Position numbers and translations under genes: made by a program | In this document: piece after piece, positions 10,099 through 21,113 of the stretch | Layout: each line of letters opens with the position of its first letter | Position numbering within the stretch: the first letter of the stretch is position 1 | Notes under the pieces: model-generated | Database searches by the model: none | What the model was told of the DNA's origin: nothing | The model's input: only the letters and a program-made list of their open reading frames with translations | Assembly: GCA_030560485.1 (NCBI GenBank) | Contig: JAKTTS010000058.1 | Coordinates: 1 to 45,694, forward strand | Direction: 5' to 3' | Origin: Ascoidea tarda (nom. inval.) | Taxonomy: Eukaryota > Ascomycota > Saccharomycetes > Ascoideales > Ascoideaceae | Length of the DNA stretch: 45,694 bases

Positions 10099-12123
10099 AT
10101 GAGACTTCTGCTCTTCCTTTTGCTCTTCCTATCTTCGATAATACCTGCCTTGTGCAAAAGATCCCTTACTGCTTCCTCGCTAGTGACATGTATGGACAAT
10201 TCTCAGCTCAGTGCTTCCAAATTCAATGTTGTATTCAATCCGGATGACAACTCTTTGCACTACGACCTAGATCTTTCCTCCGAAATAGATGGTTATGTTC
10301 AGGCTTTAATTCAGGTCTACGCATATGGTTTTGAGATCATCAGAAATGATCTAGACCTCTGCTCTTTGGATTTGAAACAGTTCTGTCCATTATATCCTGG
10401 TCCTGTTGATATTGATTCAGTAAACTACATCGACCTCGACTTGGCTAACCAGATTCCAAACATTGCTTACACTGTTCCAGATATCGACGCTTTTCTAAGA
10501 CTAACAGTTACCAACAACAATAGCACTCAGATAGCCTGTATTCAAGCCAGTTTCTCCAATGGTAAATCCGTTTCTCATGTTGCTGTCAAATGGGTAACTG
10601 CTGGTATTGCAGGTTTGGGCTTACTAGTCTCTGCTTTGCTCTCGTGTTTTGGCAACTCAAATGCTGCTTCTCACATCTCATCAAACGCTTTATCCCTCTT
10701 CACTTATTTTCAAAGTGTTGTTATTGTAACAATGCTACATGTGGATCAGCTCCCCCCAATTGCTTCTGCCTGGTCCCAAAATTTATCTTGGTCAATGGGT
10801 CTAATTAATATCAAATTCATGCAAGACATCTTTAGATGGTATGTCCAATCAACAGGTGGCTCTCCAACCACCTACTTCTCCTCAGAAGCCATCTCCATTT
10901 TGGTTCAAAGAGCCTACAACTTGATTAAAAAAAGATCAAAAACTATTGTTCTTTATGGCAATTCCCATCTTCTAATCTTTAGAGGTATCAAAAGAGTCGG
11001 CTATTTAGCTGGCATTGAAACCTCTTCAATCGTTGTAACTGGTTTTACCTTTTTCATTGTCTGCGCCTATGTCTTGGTTTTTATTTCCATCTTGGCTAAA
11101 CTCATCCTAAAACTAAAATCAAACATTCTAAAGGGCTCCCTATCAAAATATATTTACATTGGTTTTGCCCAATTAACCATATTCTCTCTTTGGGAATTCA
11201 CCGAAAGAGACTCAACTGCAATCATTGTTTTAGCTGCTTTGTTTTTATTCACTGCCATTACAATCCTCTACTACTCTTGCTACAGAACTCTATATTTTGG
11301 TCGCATGGGTATTATCAACAACAAAAACCCGGCTTCAAATTTATATGGTGATGAAAACGTTTTAAACAAATACGGCTTTTTCTACACAATGTACAATGCT
11401 AAAACCTATTGGTGGGGCTCAGTTCATTTGATTCACATAACCATCAAATGCTTTTTCATTGCCTTGTGCCAGAAATATGGTAAAGTCCAAACTTTAATCG
11501 TCTTCATTAACGATTTGATTTACTTTATTGCTTTAATCTACTATAAACCATTTTTGGATAAGCCAACCAACATTCTAAATATCTTGATCATGACAGTTAC
11601 AACTGTAAATTCCTTCCTTTTTTTGTTTTTCTCAAACTTATTCCACCAGCCTGCTGCCGTCGGTTCAATTATGGGCTGGATTTTCTTCATTTTAAATGCT
11701 GCTTTTTCTTTAATTTTATTGATTTTGGTCATTTTCTACTCTTCCTTGGCTCTCTTCTCAAAGAACCCTGATTCAAGATTCCAGCCCGCTAAAGATGACA
11801 GAAGATCCTTCCAAAAGAGAAGTTCTGTAACTTCAAACTCAATCATGAGTCTTAAAGATGATAACAATGACAAACCCGCTGAATTATTAGCCTTGGGTAC
11901 CACCGCTAAAGATCACCAACTTAACTGGGACACAGATTTAAAGAGAGCTTCTCAATTATCTTATGATTCTCTATCTAAAAATTATAATAACAGCTCCAAC
12001 TATAACAGTGACAATAGCAACAGCAACATCAACATCAACAGCACTATTGATAACAACATCGATGCCTATACTGATAGAAATAACAATCCCAACCTTTATA
12101 ACGATACGTACAATAAATACTAA
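10099..12123 (+). CDS. Flc/TRP-like membrane protein (flavin carrier family)
   Basis: Member of the fungal TRP-like/Flc family, which in yeast acts in the ER and secretory pathway in FAD import, cell-wall maintenance and calcium homeostasis. From the ATG at 10099 it has 674 aa. Residues 1-20 form a signal peptide (MRLxLFLLLFLSSIIPALC; residue 4 is a CTG codon). The luminal ML-like domain covers about residues 25-165 and has paired cysteines. About nine membrane segments follow between residues 170 and 560. The tail is hydrophilic and Ser/Asn-rich. At 674 aa it is shorter than the S. cerevisiae Flc proteins (about 790), mainly because of the tail. An open frame extends 50 codons upstream of this ATG, but starting at 10099 gives the clean signal peptide. 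I cannot say which Flc paralogue it matches. Confidence 0.85.
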   Translation: MRLLLFLLLFLSSIIPALCKRSLTASSLVTCMDNSQLSASKFNVVFNPDDNSLHYDLDLSSEIDGYVQALIQVYAYGFEIIRNDLDLCSLDLKQFCPLYPGPVDIDSVNYIDLDLANQIPNIAYTVPDIDAFLRLTVTNNNSTQIACIQASFSNGKSVSHVAVKWVTAGIAGLGLLVSALLSCFGNSNAASHISSNALSLFTYFQSVVIVTMLHVDQLPPIASAWSQNLSWSMGLINIKFMQDIFRWYVQSTGGSPTTYFSSEAISILVQRAYNLIKKRSKTIVLYGNSHLLIFRGIKRVGYLAGIETSSIVVTGFTFFIVCAYVLVFISILAKLILKLKSNILKGSLSKYIYIGFAQLTIFSLWEFTERDSTAIIVLAALFLFTAITILYYSCYRTLYFGRMGIINNKNPASNLYGDENVLNKYGFFYTMYNAKTYWWGSVHLIHITIKCFFIALCQKYGKVQTLIVFINDLIYFIALIYYKPFLDKPTNILNILIMTVTTVNSFLFLFFSNLFHQPAAVGSIMGWIFFILNAAFSLILLILVIFYSSLALFSKNPDSRFQPAKDDRRSFQKRSSVTSNSIMSLKDDNNDKPAELLALGTTAKDHQLNWDTDLKRASQLSYDSLSKNYNNSSNYNSDNSNSNININSTIDNNIDAYTDRNNNPNLYNDTYNKY

Positions 12124-12733
12124 TACTCACTATAATTAGAAACTCACTCATCTCATTTAAACTGCATCTTGAATACATTCTCATTCACATCTTCATATAC
12201 ATCCAAACCCAGTTCTATTTCATCTTCTCTTTTTTCTTTTTTCTTTTTTCTTTTTTTGATTTTTGATTTTTTTATCTACTATACTCTAATCGGCTCTTTA
12301 ATCCAACTCTTGGTGCTTTTAATACTGTTTTAACACTCTTTTTATATTCCTTTTTTCTCTTTTTTTTTTATTCCAAGGTTCCCATTGCCAGAATGAGACT
12401 TTAATCGCTAATAGACATTATCTTCAAAGATTGCACAACCTTCTCCGTAGCCCATTGCCATGGCACCCGCACCTGTATGCAGTCGACTGTGTCTGCACTC
12501 TCACATGTACCGTTGATCGCCGCCAGCGACAGAAAACCGATTTGCCTCTGGAGGTTCCCCTAATCTCGTCCTGATCTTTATACTTCTTTCTCTCATCTCT
12601 TCTTTGCTTTGATCTTTTGCAGTCCAAGTTTTGTTCAAAAGTATTATTCGATTGCTGTTTATACTGCTTATTATTTCTAGTTGCATTTTGACTACTTGTT
12701 GTTTATACATAAACCCATATATCCACCTCAACA
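12124..12733. other. Intergenic region upstream of VPS27
   Basis: The first half is a pyrimidine-rich tract (about 12200-12390) that probably belongs to the 3' end of the Flc-like gene. A more G+C-balanced block at about 12430-12560 is the likely promoter core of VPS27. No credible coding sequence. Confidence 0.55.
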
Positions 12734-15181
12734 ATGTCTACCTGGTTTTCCTCCAATAGTGTGGATATCACTTCTTATTTAAATGAAGCATGCTCTGAAT
12801 CCATTCCGAATGGTGATATTGATTTCCCAAAGGCTCTAGAATTAGTTGATTTAATCAAAGCAAAAAAAATCAAATCAAAGGACTTTCTTAAAAGCTTTGA
12901 ACAAAAATTGGTTGCAAATAAAAACCCCAATAATCAAATTTCTTTACTAAATTTAATCGACTTGTTGATTAAAAATTGTGGCATCAATTTCTCCTTGGAG
13001 ATTTTCAATTCAAATCAATCAAACACCTCCAATGATAATGAATCAAGTTCGGTAATTAGAAGCTCTTTATTAAATAAATTATTATTCTTACTTCATAATA
13101 ACAATATCAATAAGTTTGTTAAGGACAAAATTTTGGAAATGATTCAAAACTGGAAAATTTTATTCAAAAATAATAATAATTTAAATAACTCCATCATCCA
13201 AGTTTATAATCAATTGAAATTTGAGAACTTTAAATTTCCCTCATTAACCCAATCTCAAGTTTTAAATGACACATTTTTGGATTCAAGAGTTCCTCCAGAC
13301 TGGGTTGATTCAGATTCCTGCATGATATGTTTTAATAATTTTACAACATTTACAAGGAAACATCATTGTAGAAGCTGTGGAGGAGTATTTTGTCAATCTC
13401 ACTCATCTAAAAATTTACCCTTGCCTTCAATTGGTATAACTGAGCCGGCTAGGGTTTGTGATTCATGTTTTGATCAAATTAAATCAAAGACTAAATCAAA
13501 AAGTAAAAAGAAAGCTCCGATTTCAATTTCGAATCCGATTATTAATCCCAATTCAAGCTCAAATTCAAATATAAATTTGCGGTCAAGATATTCTAACAAT
13601 AACAATGCCACTATTGACGATGAAGAGGATGATGATTTGAAGAGAGCAATCAAATTATCTTTGCAAGAGTCAAATAAAAACCAGTCCACAAGATATCCTT
13701 CACCGCCATACAATTCAGTGTCGAATAAAGTCAACAGCAATACTAATGATCGACCGGTTGTTTTTGAAACGAACGACGAAAGCGATTTAGATGAAGATAT
13801 GAAGAAGGCAATTGCTGCTAGTTTACGTGACGCAGAAGAGGAGAAAATGAGAAGGGAACAAAAAGAAAATTCGCAAAAACAACAATTGGATTCAAATTTA
13901 CAATCAAATAACTACCAAAGTAATGGTTATAATAATAATAATAATTATAATACTTATAGTGGTAATGGTTATGTTGGATTTGATGCAAATGCATACAAAT
14001 CAAATAGTGCAATTGAAAATGATAACAATACAATATCAAATGCAAACATAAACACCTCCAGCAGTGAAGGAAATGATCAAATACGAAAAATATCTAATGA
14101 AAGAGTAAACGTTAAGGATGAAGAAAATATTCATTTGTTTTCTAAATTGGTTGAAAATCAACAGTTAAGACCAGAGAACATTTTAGAAGATCATCAACTA
14201 CAGTCTTTATATTCAAATATAATTAAAGTAAGACCTAAATTAACTAAGAATCTCAATGATGATTTGACAAAATACGAACAATTTGTTGATAGGCATAATA
14301 AAATTGGAACAATAATGGGATTATATGACACATTATTGGAAAGAAGATTAGCGGGAGTTTATAGAAGAAACTCTTTTAATAGCCAACAACAAAAACAAAC
14401 ACAACAACAGCAATTTCAGCAACCACAACAACAATTTCAGCAACAGCAACCTAATTTTCAAGAAAACCAATATTCTCAAGTGTCGTCATCACCAATAGAG
14501 TACCAACAGATAAATAATGGTTCCAATTATCAAGAACAGTATACAAAAAATCCAGAAAGACAAGTTGATCAAAACCAAAAAAATAGCTTTTCAGAGCAAG
14601 AAGCGTTTCAGTCTCAGCAAACATCTCAATCGAATAATAAATCAGGATCTCATCAAAATGGATTCAATGATTCTAACGCCAATGGAAGAATACCTGTGAA
14701 TGCATCAGAACCCCCAGAATATCATACAACTGGATTTAAATATCATAATGAACCATCGGCTCCTGTATACGAGAGTCCAATTGTTAATAATGTTCCAAAA
14801 ACTGTTGCAAAGCCAGCATCTAGTTATTTACAAGATCTTGCCTTTCCTACACCAGCTGAAGAAGAGAAGAGCAAAACAAAAAATGAGGCACTGCTGCCTA
14901 CAAGCCAGCTCTTCATGGCACCCGTCAGTGATGGCATTGATTACTCAAGGGTGTCTGTCATCAGTAGAACTGCTTCCAACCAAGAATACAAACAAAAGCA
15001 GAACGAGGCTCCGCAAAGCCACGAGGCCAACAGAGAAAACCTGCAGCACTACTCAGCTTCCAATGGGCCCTTGAACCTGTCCATCTTTCCTGCAGTTCCA
15101 ACTGCACCTGTGGAACAGCAGCAGTCAAACCAGCGAGGCAGGTACAGCCCCAGAGAAGAGGCGCCATTGATCGAGTTGTAA
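12734..15181 (+). CDS. VPS27: Vps27, ESCRT-0 subunit (VHS-FYVE-UIM)
   Basis: Endosomal sorting receptor. It binds PI3P and ubiquitinated cargo and starts the ESCRT pathway with Hse1. It has 815 aa. The VHS domain is at about 1-155 (TSYLNEACSESIPNGDIDFP matches the yeast Vps27 start). The FYVE finger is at 188-248, with the WxxD box at 190-193 and basic RKHHCR at 208-213. Zinc ligands are C196, C199, C212, C215, C220, H223, C242 and C245; histidine at the sixth site is also seen in S. cerevisiae Vps27. Two ubiquitin-interacting motifs lie at about 298-313 (LKRAIKLSLQES) and 351-367 (MKKAIAASLRDAE). After these come a helical segment (about 475-545) and a Gln/Asn-rich tail ending in APLIEL, a clathrin-box-like motif. 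The last 100 codons are unusually G+C rich and hold four CTG codons. Confidence 0.95.
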   Translation: MSTWFSSNSVDITSYLNEACSESIPNGDIDFPKALELVDLIKAKKIKSKDFLKSFEQKLVANKNPNNQISLLNLIDLLIKNCGINFSLEIFNSNQSNTSNDNESSSVIRSSLLNKLLFLLHNNNINKFVKDKILEMIQNWKILFKNNNNLNNSIIQVYNQLKFENFKFPSLTQSQVLNDTFLDSRVPPDWVDSDSCMICFNNFTTFTRKHHCRSCGGVFCQSHSSKNLPLPSIGITEPARVCDSCFDQIKSKTKSKSKKKAPISISNPIINPNSSSNSNINLRSRYSNNNNATIDDEEDDDLKRAIKLSLQESNKNQSTRYPSPPYNSVSNKVNSNTNDRPVVFETNDESDLDEDMKKAIAASLRDAEEEKMRREQKENSQKQQLDSNLQSNNYQSNGYNNNNNYNTYSGNGYVGFDANAYKSNSAIENDNNTISNANINTSSSEGNDQIRKISNERVNVKDEENIHLFSKLVENQQLRPENILEDHQLQSLYSNIIKVRPKLTKNLNDDLTKYEQFVDRHNKIGTIMGLYDTLLERRLAGVYRRNSFNSQQQKQTQQQQFQQPQQQFQQQQPNFQENQYSQVSSSPIEYQQINNGSNYQEQYTKNPERQVDQNQKNSFSEQEAFQSQQTSQSNNKSGSHQNGFNDSNANGRIPVNASEPPEYHTTGFKYHNEPSAPVYESPIVNNVPKTVAKPASSYLQDLAFPTPAEEEKSKTKNEALLPTSQLFMAPVSDGIDYSRVSVISRTASNQEYKQKQNEAPQSHEANRENLQHYSASNGPLNLSIFPAVPTAPVEQQQSNQRGRYSPREEAPLIEL

Positions 15182-15888
15182 AGGTGCTTTTGCTTCCGGT
15201 GCTGTATGAGATGCGTCGCGTGGTGCTTAATAAACAGCCGAAAGCCAGATATCTGTCGGCTGCACGGTCCACCAACCACACCGTATCCGTTCTGTGCTCC
15301 GGTGCACCCGTGGTGGGCGGGCCGGATTGGGCTCGTCTAGAGCTCGACTGTTCGGATCACCAAATAATCAATACTGCTTCAACAACAACACAACCTTCTT
15401 GTTTTGCAGAGCAATATAGCAGATCAGAACCTCTGTGCCTGGTGTGGTCTAATCTGGCAAGTGCCAGTTACTTTTTGAAACCAATTGAGGTTTTTTGAGA
15501 CAAGAAACTGCCCCCAATCCATCTGTTTTCCATTCCTCTCTGTCTGGTAGTCCAGGTCTTTCCTTACTGGGGATCAGCTCTCATCTAGTTTAATCCAGTA
15601 CAAACTAAACATACAGACTGGCAGGCAAAAAGTTTAATCTGCTTGTTGGTATTATACAAAGTTATTTATATGTTCATTCATCAGTTGAATTTATCGTCTG
15701 TTCTTTTTTTTCTTTTTTTTTCCCTTGAATTCTGGCTAATATATTTCCTCCATTTGAATATATTATTAATACATCACTTTACTCTGGCATAGCTTATTAA
15801 TAATTGCTAATAGCTTTTTATTCTCTCGTTCAAGTGCTTTGCAGTCTGACTGGTCGCCTTTTTTTAAAGCAAGACCGATTTATTTATA
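15182..15888. other. Intergenic region upstream of chitin synthase
   Basis: The first 200 bp (to about 15360) continue the G+C-rich composition of the VPS27 tail and include GGGCGGGCCGG-like sequence. The rest is AT- and pyrimidine-rich and probably holds the promoter and leader of the chitin synthase. Open frames here start with non-ATG codons and are not convincing. Confidence 0.55.
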
Positions 15889-18800
15889 ATGGATAAAAGT
15901 TCAGCAAATTCGTCTCCTACTCGTTATATTCCTGGCCATTTCCCCAATATCAATCACAATTCAGACAGTAATGATTCAAACCATTTGAATTTCAATACAG
16001 GCTCTGTTCCAAATTTAAACTATTCAACTTCATCTTTTAATCCGAACTATAATCAGTTTCCAAAATCTATTCCTACACAAACGACAGATAAAATGAATGA
16101 TAATAACAATAATAATAATAGTAATGACAATGAAGAAAGCGAAGATGACAGTATATTGACTGAAATCAAAGATCCTTCTTTTTTGCCCAAGACGCCGGAA
16201 AATAAAAACTCAGCTCACTATATCAATCCTCTTTCCCAAAATGAAGATCTACCTTCTTCCAGTTCTTCAGAGTTTTCCTTCAAACCCCCAAAATTAATAA
16301 CAAAACCCTCTGTTACATCTCTTGAAAAAGCAGCTTCTTCTCAAGATCTTGATTCCTTACACTCTTCTGTTCATTCTCAATTAGCAGTTCCGTTTAACAA
16401 TACTTCATCTTTAGAATCCGTTAAAAATAAAAATTTACCTAATCAACCTTCTCATATTTCAATCAATAAAAAGGATATTCCTTCTAAATTATCCCAGCAA
16501 AATTTAGTAACAACTTCAAGTTCTCTGGATCTTCAAACCCCTACAGATCCTGTTCTAAGATCCGATGAATCAATTTCAACAGAAAGATCCTCCGATCTAG
16601 AGGCAATAGAATTAGCTGATAACGGATTTGCTCCTTTCCCTTCAAATCCTAATGTCGATATAACCAAAAACTCCTCTTATTCAAATGGTTCCTCCTCAGA
16701 TAATGACTCTTATGATAACAATCAAGATGATCGTTTTTCTTTTGCATCTTCAGTTAACCATTCGGTCAACTATGACAACCGTAGAGAAGTCATTCAAAAT
16801 GATTCTTCGTCTGTGTCATCCTATGAATCTTCATTCGATGAACAAAAAAAACCTCAATTCTATCCTCCACTGAACTATCCTCCTCAATCAGTTCCTCAAT
16901 CAGTTCCTCAACCTCAGTTCCAACCTCAACCCCAAAATCAATTTCAGCCCCAATTTCAGAATCAAAACCAAATTCCAATTCTAGATCCAAACCAAATTCC
17001 AGTTTTAAATCAAAACCAAGTTCCAATTCAAAATTTAAACAACCCATCTAATCGTACTTTACCTCAAATTCCCGTTCTTGCCCATCCTCAACCTTCCCAA
17101 ACTTTTTATCAATCTCCTTTCGCTTCTACACATGAAATCGATTTTAATTCTCCTCACGTTATGAATGATGCTGATGATGATCCTATCAATTTTGATGATC
17201 CTATACCTAATGATTCATTTTTGAAAGTCAAAGATTCTCCTCCTCATAGCCCAAATAGATATCCAACAACCACGACTGCTTTTAACATTCCTACAGGTAT
17301 TTCAACCGCTGTTGAAAAGGACAAAATCGAAAAAGAATTGAAACAAAGCGGCACCCAACTTAAAAGATCTTCAACTAAAAAAATCAAATTAGCCACTTCT
17401 GGTGGAAATTTGGTATTGGATTGCCCAATTTCTGAAGATTTATTAGAAAAATATACTGGTGAAAATGGTAAACCTCCAACTAGTCATGAATTTGGCTCCA
17501 TGAGATATCAAGCTGTTACATGTGAACCAGACCAGTTTGAAGATCAAAATTATCAATTAAGACCAAATTTATACGCAAAAGAAAGAGAAACAGAGCTATT
17601 GATTGCAATCACAATGTACAATGAAGAAGAATATTTGTTGGCAAAGACATTAAAGGGTGTTTTTCAAAATATTATCCATTTAAGCAATTTGAAAAATTCA
17701 GAAGTTTGGGGTGAAAATTCATGGAAAAAAATAGTTGTTTGTATTATTTCAGATGGTAGATCGAAAATTAACCCAAAGAGTCAAGCATTGTTGGCTAGTC
17801 TAGGTGTTTTCCAAACTGGTTTAGCAAAAAACAAAGTTGGCAAAAAAGATGTTAAACTTCATCTATATGAACATACCACAATGCTAGGTATTAGATCTAC
17901 AGAAGAAAATAATATCACCTTTGTTAGATTTGGTATACCCATTCAATTGATGTTTTGTTTAAAAGAAAAAAATCAACAGAAAATTAATTCACATAGATGG
18001 TGTTTTCAGGCATTTTGCAAAGTTTTACAACCAAATGTGATTGTTTTGCTTGATGCAGGAACACAGCCTTCAGAAACATCCATTTATCATCTTTGGAATG
18101 AATTTTATTTAAATGATAATGTTGGTGGAGCATGCGGAGAAATCAAAGTTGCATTGGGTAGAAAATGGAAAAATCTATTAAATCCCTTGATTGCAGCACA
18201 AAATTTTGAGTATAAAATTTCTAATATATTGGATAAACCAATGGAAAGTGTTTTTGGATACATTTCTGTTCTACCAGGTGCATTCTCAGCATATAGATAC
18301 AAAGCATTGCTAAATGATCCTGTAACGAAAAAAGGGCCATTGGATTCATATTTCAAAAAAGAAATGATGGAAAAGAATAATATCTCTGCTGGTTTTTTTG
18401 ACCAAAACATGTATTTGGCTGAAGACAGGATACTTTGTTTTGAATTGGTATTTAAAAATGAAAAATTATGTTATTATGAAGACCCAGATGGTCGTCCGAC
18501 CGATACTAGAATTGGGTGGGTATCAAAATATGTCAAATCAGCAAAAGCAGAAACAGATACACCAGCCAGCGCCGCCGATTTAACCAAACAAAGAAGAAGA
18601 TGGCTTAATGGATCATTCTTTGCGGCTGTGTTTGCAGTTACTCATTTTTATAAAATTTGGAAAAGTAGTCATAGCTTTTCCAGAAAGCTCATTATCCAGA
18701 TAGAAATGATATATCAATTGATTTCGTTAATTATTTCATGGTTTGCAATTGGAAGTTTTTTTTTAATTTTTCGAATTTTAACATCAAGTCTTGAAGATTA

Positions 18801-19746
18801 TTTTTTGGGAGCAGATATACTAGGAGCAATATTTTTATGGTTTTATTTGGCTTGCTTAGCAGTGACAGTCATTTTAAGTTTTGGTAATAGACCTGATGGA
18901 ACTAGGAGAGTTTATACAGTTATGTTTTTATTCTATGGGATATTGATGGTGTATACTATGTTTGCATCGATTTATTTGTCAGTCAAATCAATCCAGGACT
19001 TTGAGTTGACCAGGAACTTTAACAATTTGGTATTTGAAAATTCGAGGTTTAGAGATTTAGTTGTTTCAATGTCATTTACAATAGCACTTTTTTATTTTGC
19101 AAGTTTTGTTTACTTTGAGCCATGGCATATGTTTACCTGTTTTATCCAGTACATGGTGGTATCACCAGTTTACATGAATATTTTGAATATATATGCATTT
19201 GTAAATATGCATGATATCAGCTGGGGTACAAGAGAAGAGGCAGATAGAACTGATTTAGGTAAAGTGTCAGTTTTAGGAAAGGAAAAAATCAAAAAGAATA
19301 AGGATAATGTTGATGAAGAATATATTGTTGCATTAGAGTTGCCGTCATCGATAGAAGATGTGCGTAAGGAATATATGAAGAATCACTACATTTTAAATGA
19401 AAAAGTAGAAAAGAAAAAAACAGTGAACAAAGAAGAAGAAAGAAAAGATTACTATGCTTTGGTGAGAAGTGGCATACTAGTGCTATGGACCTTTACAAAT
19501 GTGGTGATAGTTGTTGTTGTTTTGACCCAAGATGGATTCACCAGTGGAGCTAATTTGGAAAACATTGAAAGAAAAAGAAGTGAAATATTTTTGACGGTAA
19601 TTTTGTGGTTGGTGGCATTTATGACAGGATTTCGGTTTTTAGGCAGTATGTTGTATCTCATTTTCAGAATGTTCAAGCAGTGGGAGTATTGGACAGTGAG
19701 AAGAGAGTTGAGATACCGATCTAATGACAAGGAGCTAGGGTATTAG
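15889..19746 (+). CDS. Chitin synthase (class I/II type)
   Basis: Processive glycosyltransferase that polymerises UDP-GlcNAc into cell-wall or septal chitin at the plasma membrane. It has 1285 aa. A long disordered N-terminal extension of about 500 residues is rich in Ser, Asn, Pro and Gln, with short PQ and NQIP-type repeats near residues 325-385. The chitin synthase N-terminal motif follows (GGNLVLDCPISEDLLEK, about 505-520), then the catalytic core: LDAGTQP at 721-727, LPGAFSAYRY, EDR at 845-847, and the signature QRRRW at 901-905. About seven hydrophobic segments make up the C-terminal pore region. The extension makes it longer than S. cerevisiae Chs1 (1131) or Chs2 (963). Placement in class I or II rests on the N-terminal motif and is tentative. 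A CTG codon at 16525 falls in a serine run. Confidence 0.93.
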   Translation: MDKSSANSSPTRYIPGHFPNINHNSDSNDSNHLNFNTGSVPNLNYSTSSFNPNYNQFPKSIPTQTTDKMNDNNNNNNSNDNEESEDDSILTEIKDPSFLPKTPENKNSAHYINPLSQNEDLPSSSSSEFSFKPPKLITKPSVTSLEKAASSQDLDSLHSSVHSQLAVPFNNTSSLESVKNKNLPNQPSHISINKKDIPSKLSQQNLVTTSSSLDLQTPTDPVLRSDESISTERSSDLEAIELADNGFAPFPSNPNVDITKNSSYSNGSSSDNDSYDNNQDDRFSFASSVNHSVNYDNRREVIQNDSSSVSSYESSFDEQKKPQFYPPLNYPPQSVPQSVPQPQFQPQPQNQFQPQFQNQNQIPILDPNQIPVLNQNQVPIQNLNNPSNRTLPQIPVLAHPQPSQTFYQSPFASTHEIDFNSPHVMNDADDDPINFDDPIPNDSFLKVKDSPPHSPNRYPTTTTAFNIPTGISTAVEKDKIEKELKQSGTQLKRSSTKKIKLATSGGNLVLDCPISEDLLEKYTGENGKPPTSHEFGSMRYQAVTCEPDQFEDQNYQLRPNLYAKERETELLIAITMYNEEEYLLAKTLKGVFQNIIHLSNLKNSEVWGENSWKKIVVCIISDGRSKINPKSQALLASLGVFQTGLAKNKVGKKDVKLHLYEHTTMLGIRSTEENNITFVRFGIPIQLMFCLKEKNQQKINSHRWCFQAFCKVLQPNVIVLLDAGTQPSETSIYHLWNEFYLNDNVGGACGEIKVALGRKWKNLLNPLIAAQNFEYKISNILDKPMESVFGYISVLPGAFSAYRYKALLNDPVTKKGPLDSYFKKEMMEKNNISAGFFDQNMYLAEDRILCFELVFKNEKLCYYEDPDGRPTDTRIGWVSKYVKSAKAETDTPASAADLTKQRRRWLNGSFFAAVFAVTHFYKIWKSSHSFSRKLIIQIEMIYQLISLIISWFAIGSFFLIFRILTSSLEDYFLGADILGAIFLWFYLACLAVTVILSFGNRPDGTRRVYTVMFLFYGILMVYTMFASIYLSVKSIQDFELTRNFNNLVFENSRFRDLVVSMSFTIALFYFASFVYFEPWHMFTCFIQYMVVSPVYMNILNIYAFVNMHDISWGTREEADRTDLGKVSVLGKEKIKKNKDNVDEEYIVALELPSSIEDVRKEYMKNHYILNEKVEKKKTVNKEEERKDYYALVRSGILVLWTFTNVVIVVVVLTQDGFTSGANLENIERKRSEIFLTVILWLVAFMTGFRFLGSMLYLIFRMFKQWEYWTVRRELRYRSNDKELGY

Positions 19747-20178
19747 CTGGGTAGTAGAGTTTTTATTGTTGATTGCTGATTTCAATTGCTAATTTGTAAT
19801 TTTTTTAATTTTTAATTTTTATTTTATGCTTCATATTTCATATTTCATATTTCATATTTGTATTTTTTTATATTCCGGATTGTTTCGGCAGTTTCGACAG
19901 ACGAAAGTCCACATTGGGTAATTCTTCGGCAAAGTTCCGGCAACCGGTTTCCAACTCCCGCACGTGGTGTGAAATTTCTGAGAAGGCGCAAAAAAACGAC
20001 GAAACCTCCTGAGCTTTTTTCTTCTTCCTCTTCTTCTTCCTCAGCTTCTCCTCTGCCTCTATCAACAAGAAGCAGAGCCTCACTTGCTTGCCTTTCAGCT
20101 TTTACTCTGAGCGTTTATCTTCAGAACAGCACCAGATGTATCATAACGAGACCCTCGACCATTTTGCTTTCTTTTAAA
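19747..20178. promoter_or_regulatory. Promoter of the Asn-rich protein gene
   Basis: Begins with AT-rich 3' sequence of chitin synthase, including a 7-bp tandem repeat (tcatatt, four copies) at about 19831-19858. A G+C-richer block follows (19875-20000) with several CGG/CCG triplets and CACGTG at 19961-19966. The open frame continues upstream of the ATG at 20179 only to a TTG codon at 19858. Confidence 0.5.
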
Positions 20179-21078
20179 ATGACGACTTATTATGCCACTC
20201 AATCAACTTCAACTTTGATTTCTTCCTTTAGTCAAAATTCCAGTCAGCTACCCAGCAACAACTCTTCCAATGTTGCTTCTGTTTCGAATTCTTCTTCCAA
20301 TATCAATATCAGTAGTTCCATTGCTAGTGCGAGTAACCCAATCACAAGCGTTTCTTCCTTTTCTAACGAAGTTGAGATGTCTTCCCACTCAACTTCCAAG
20401 ACTTTGACCCCAAATGGCTTTTCTCTATCAAATTCAAATTTAACTTCCACCTCAAATTCTGTTTTGAAACTGGTTTCAAATTCAAGCTTGATTTCCCCTC
20501 TAACCTCGTCTTTAAAAAACTACAGCCTGAATTTCAATTCAAATACCAATTCAAATTTGACTTTGAACGCTAATTTGTCAACTAATTCAAATGGGACTCT
20601 TGTTAATACAAATACAAATACAAATACAAATACAGATACAAATGCAGATGCAGATGCAAATAATTCGAATAAAAGCTCTTTTTACTATCAGTACCAGATT
20701 ATTGATAAGGCTCTACTCAACTATAAATCAAAATCTTATGCGAATTCTTATTATTACAGCAGAAACAGAGTGGCTTCATCTTCTCATTCCCACAGTAATA
20801 ACAATAACAACAACAACAACAACAACAACAATAATAACACTAACAATAATCACAATAATAATAACAGATTTAATCCTCAAAGAGTAGCTAGAAGAGCTGT
20901 ATCCACTCCTTTTTTTAATCTTTCTTCATCTAATAATTCTAGTGCAAACAATAACTTTACTTTAAATACCAAAAAAAGTTATAACATGCTAAACTATAAT
21001 TATAATAGCAATAATAATAACAGCAATACCAGTAATAATATAAATGCACATAACCACATCAATTATAATAATAATAGC

Positions 21079-21113
<35 letters not shown>

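Noticed and set aside
15184-15498. 104-codon frame after VPS27
   Set aside because: Starts at GTG in the G+C-rich block, with an equally long antisense frame; no similarity.
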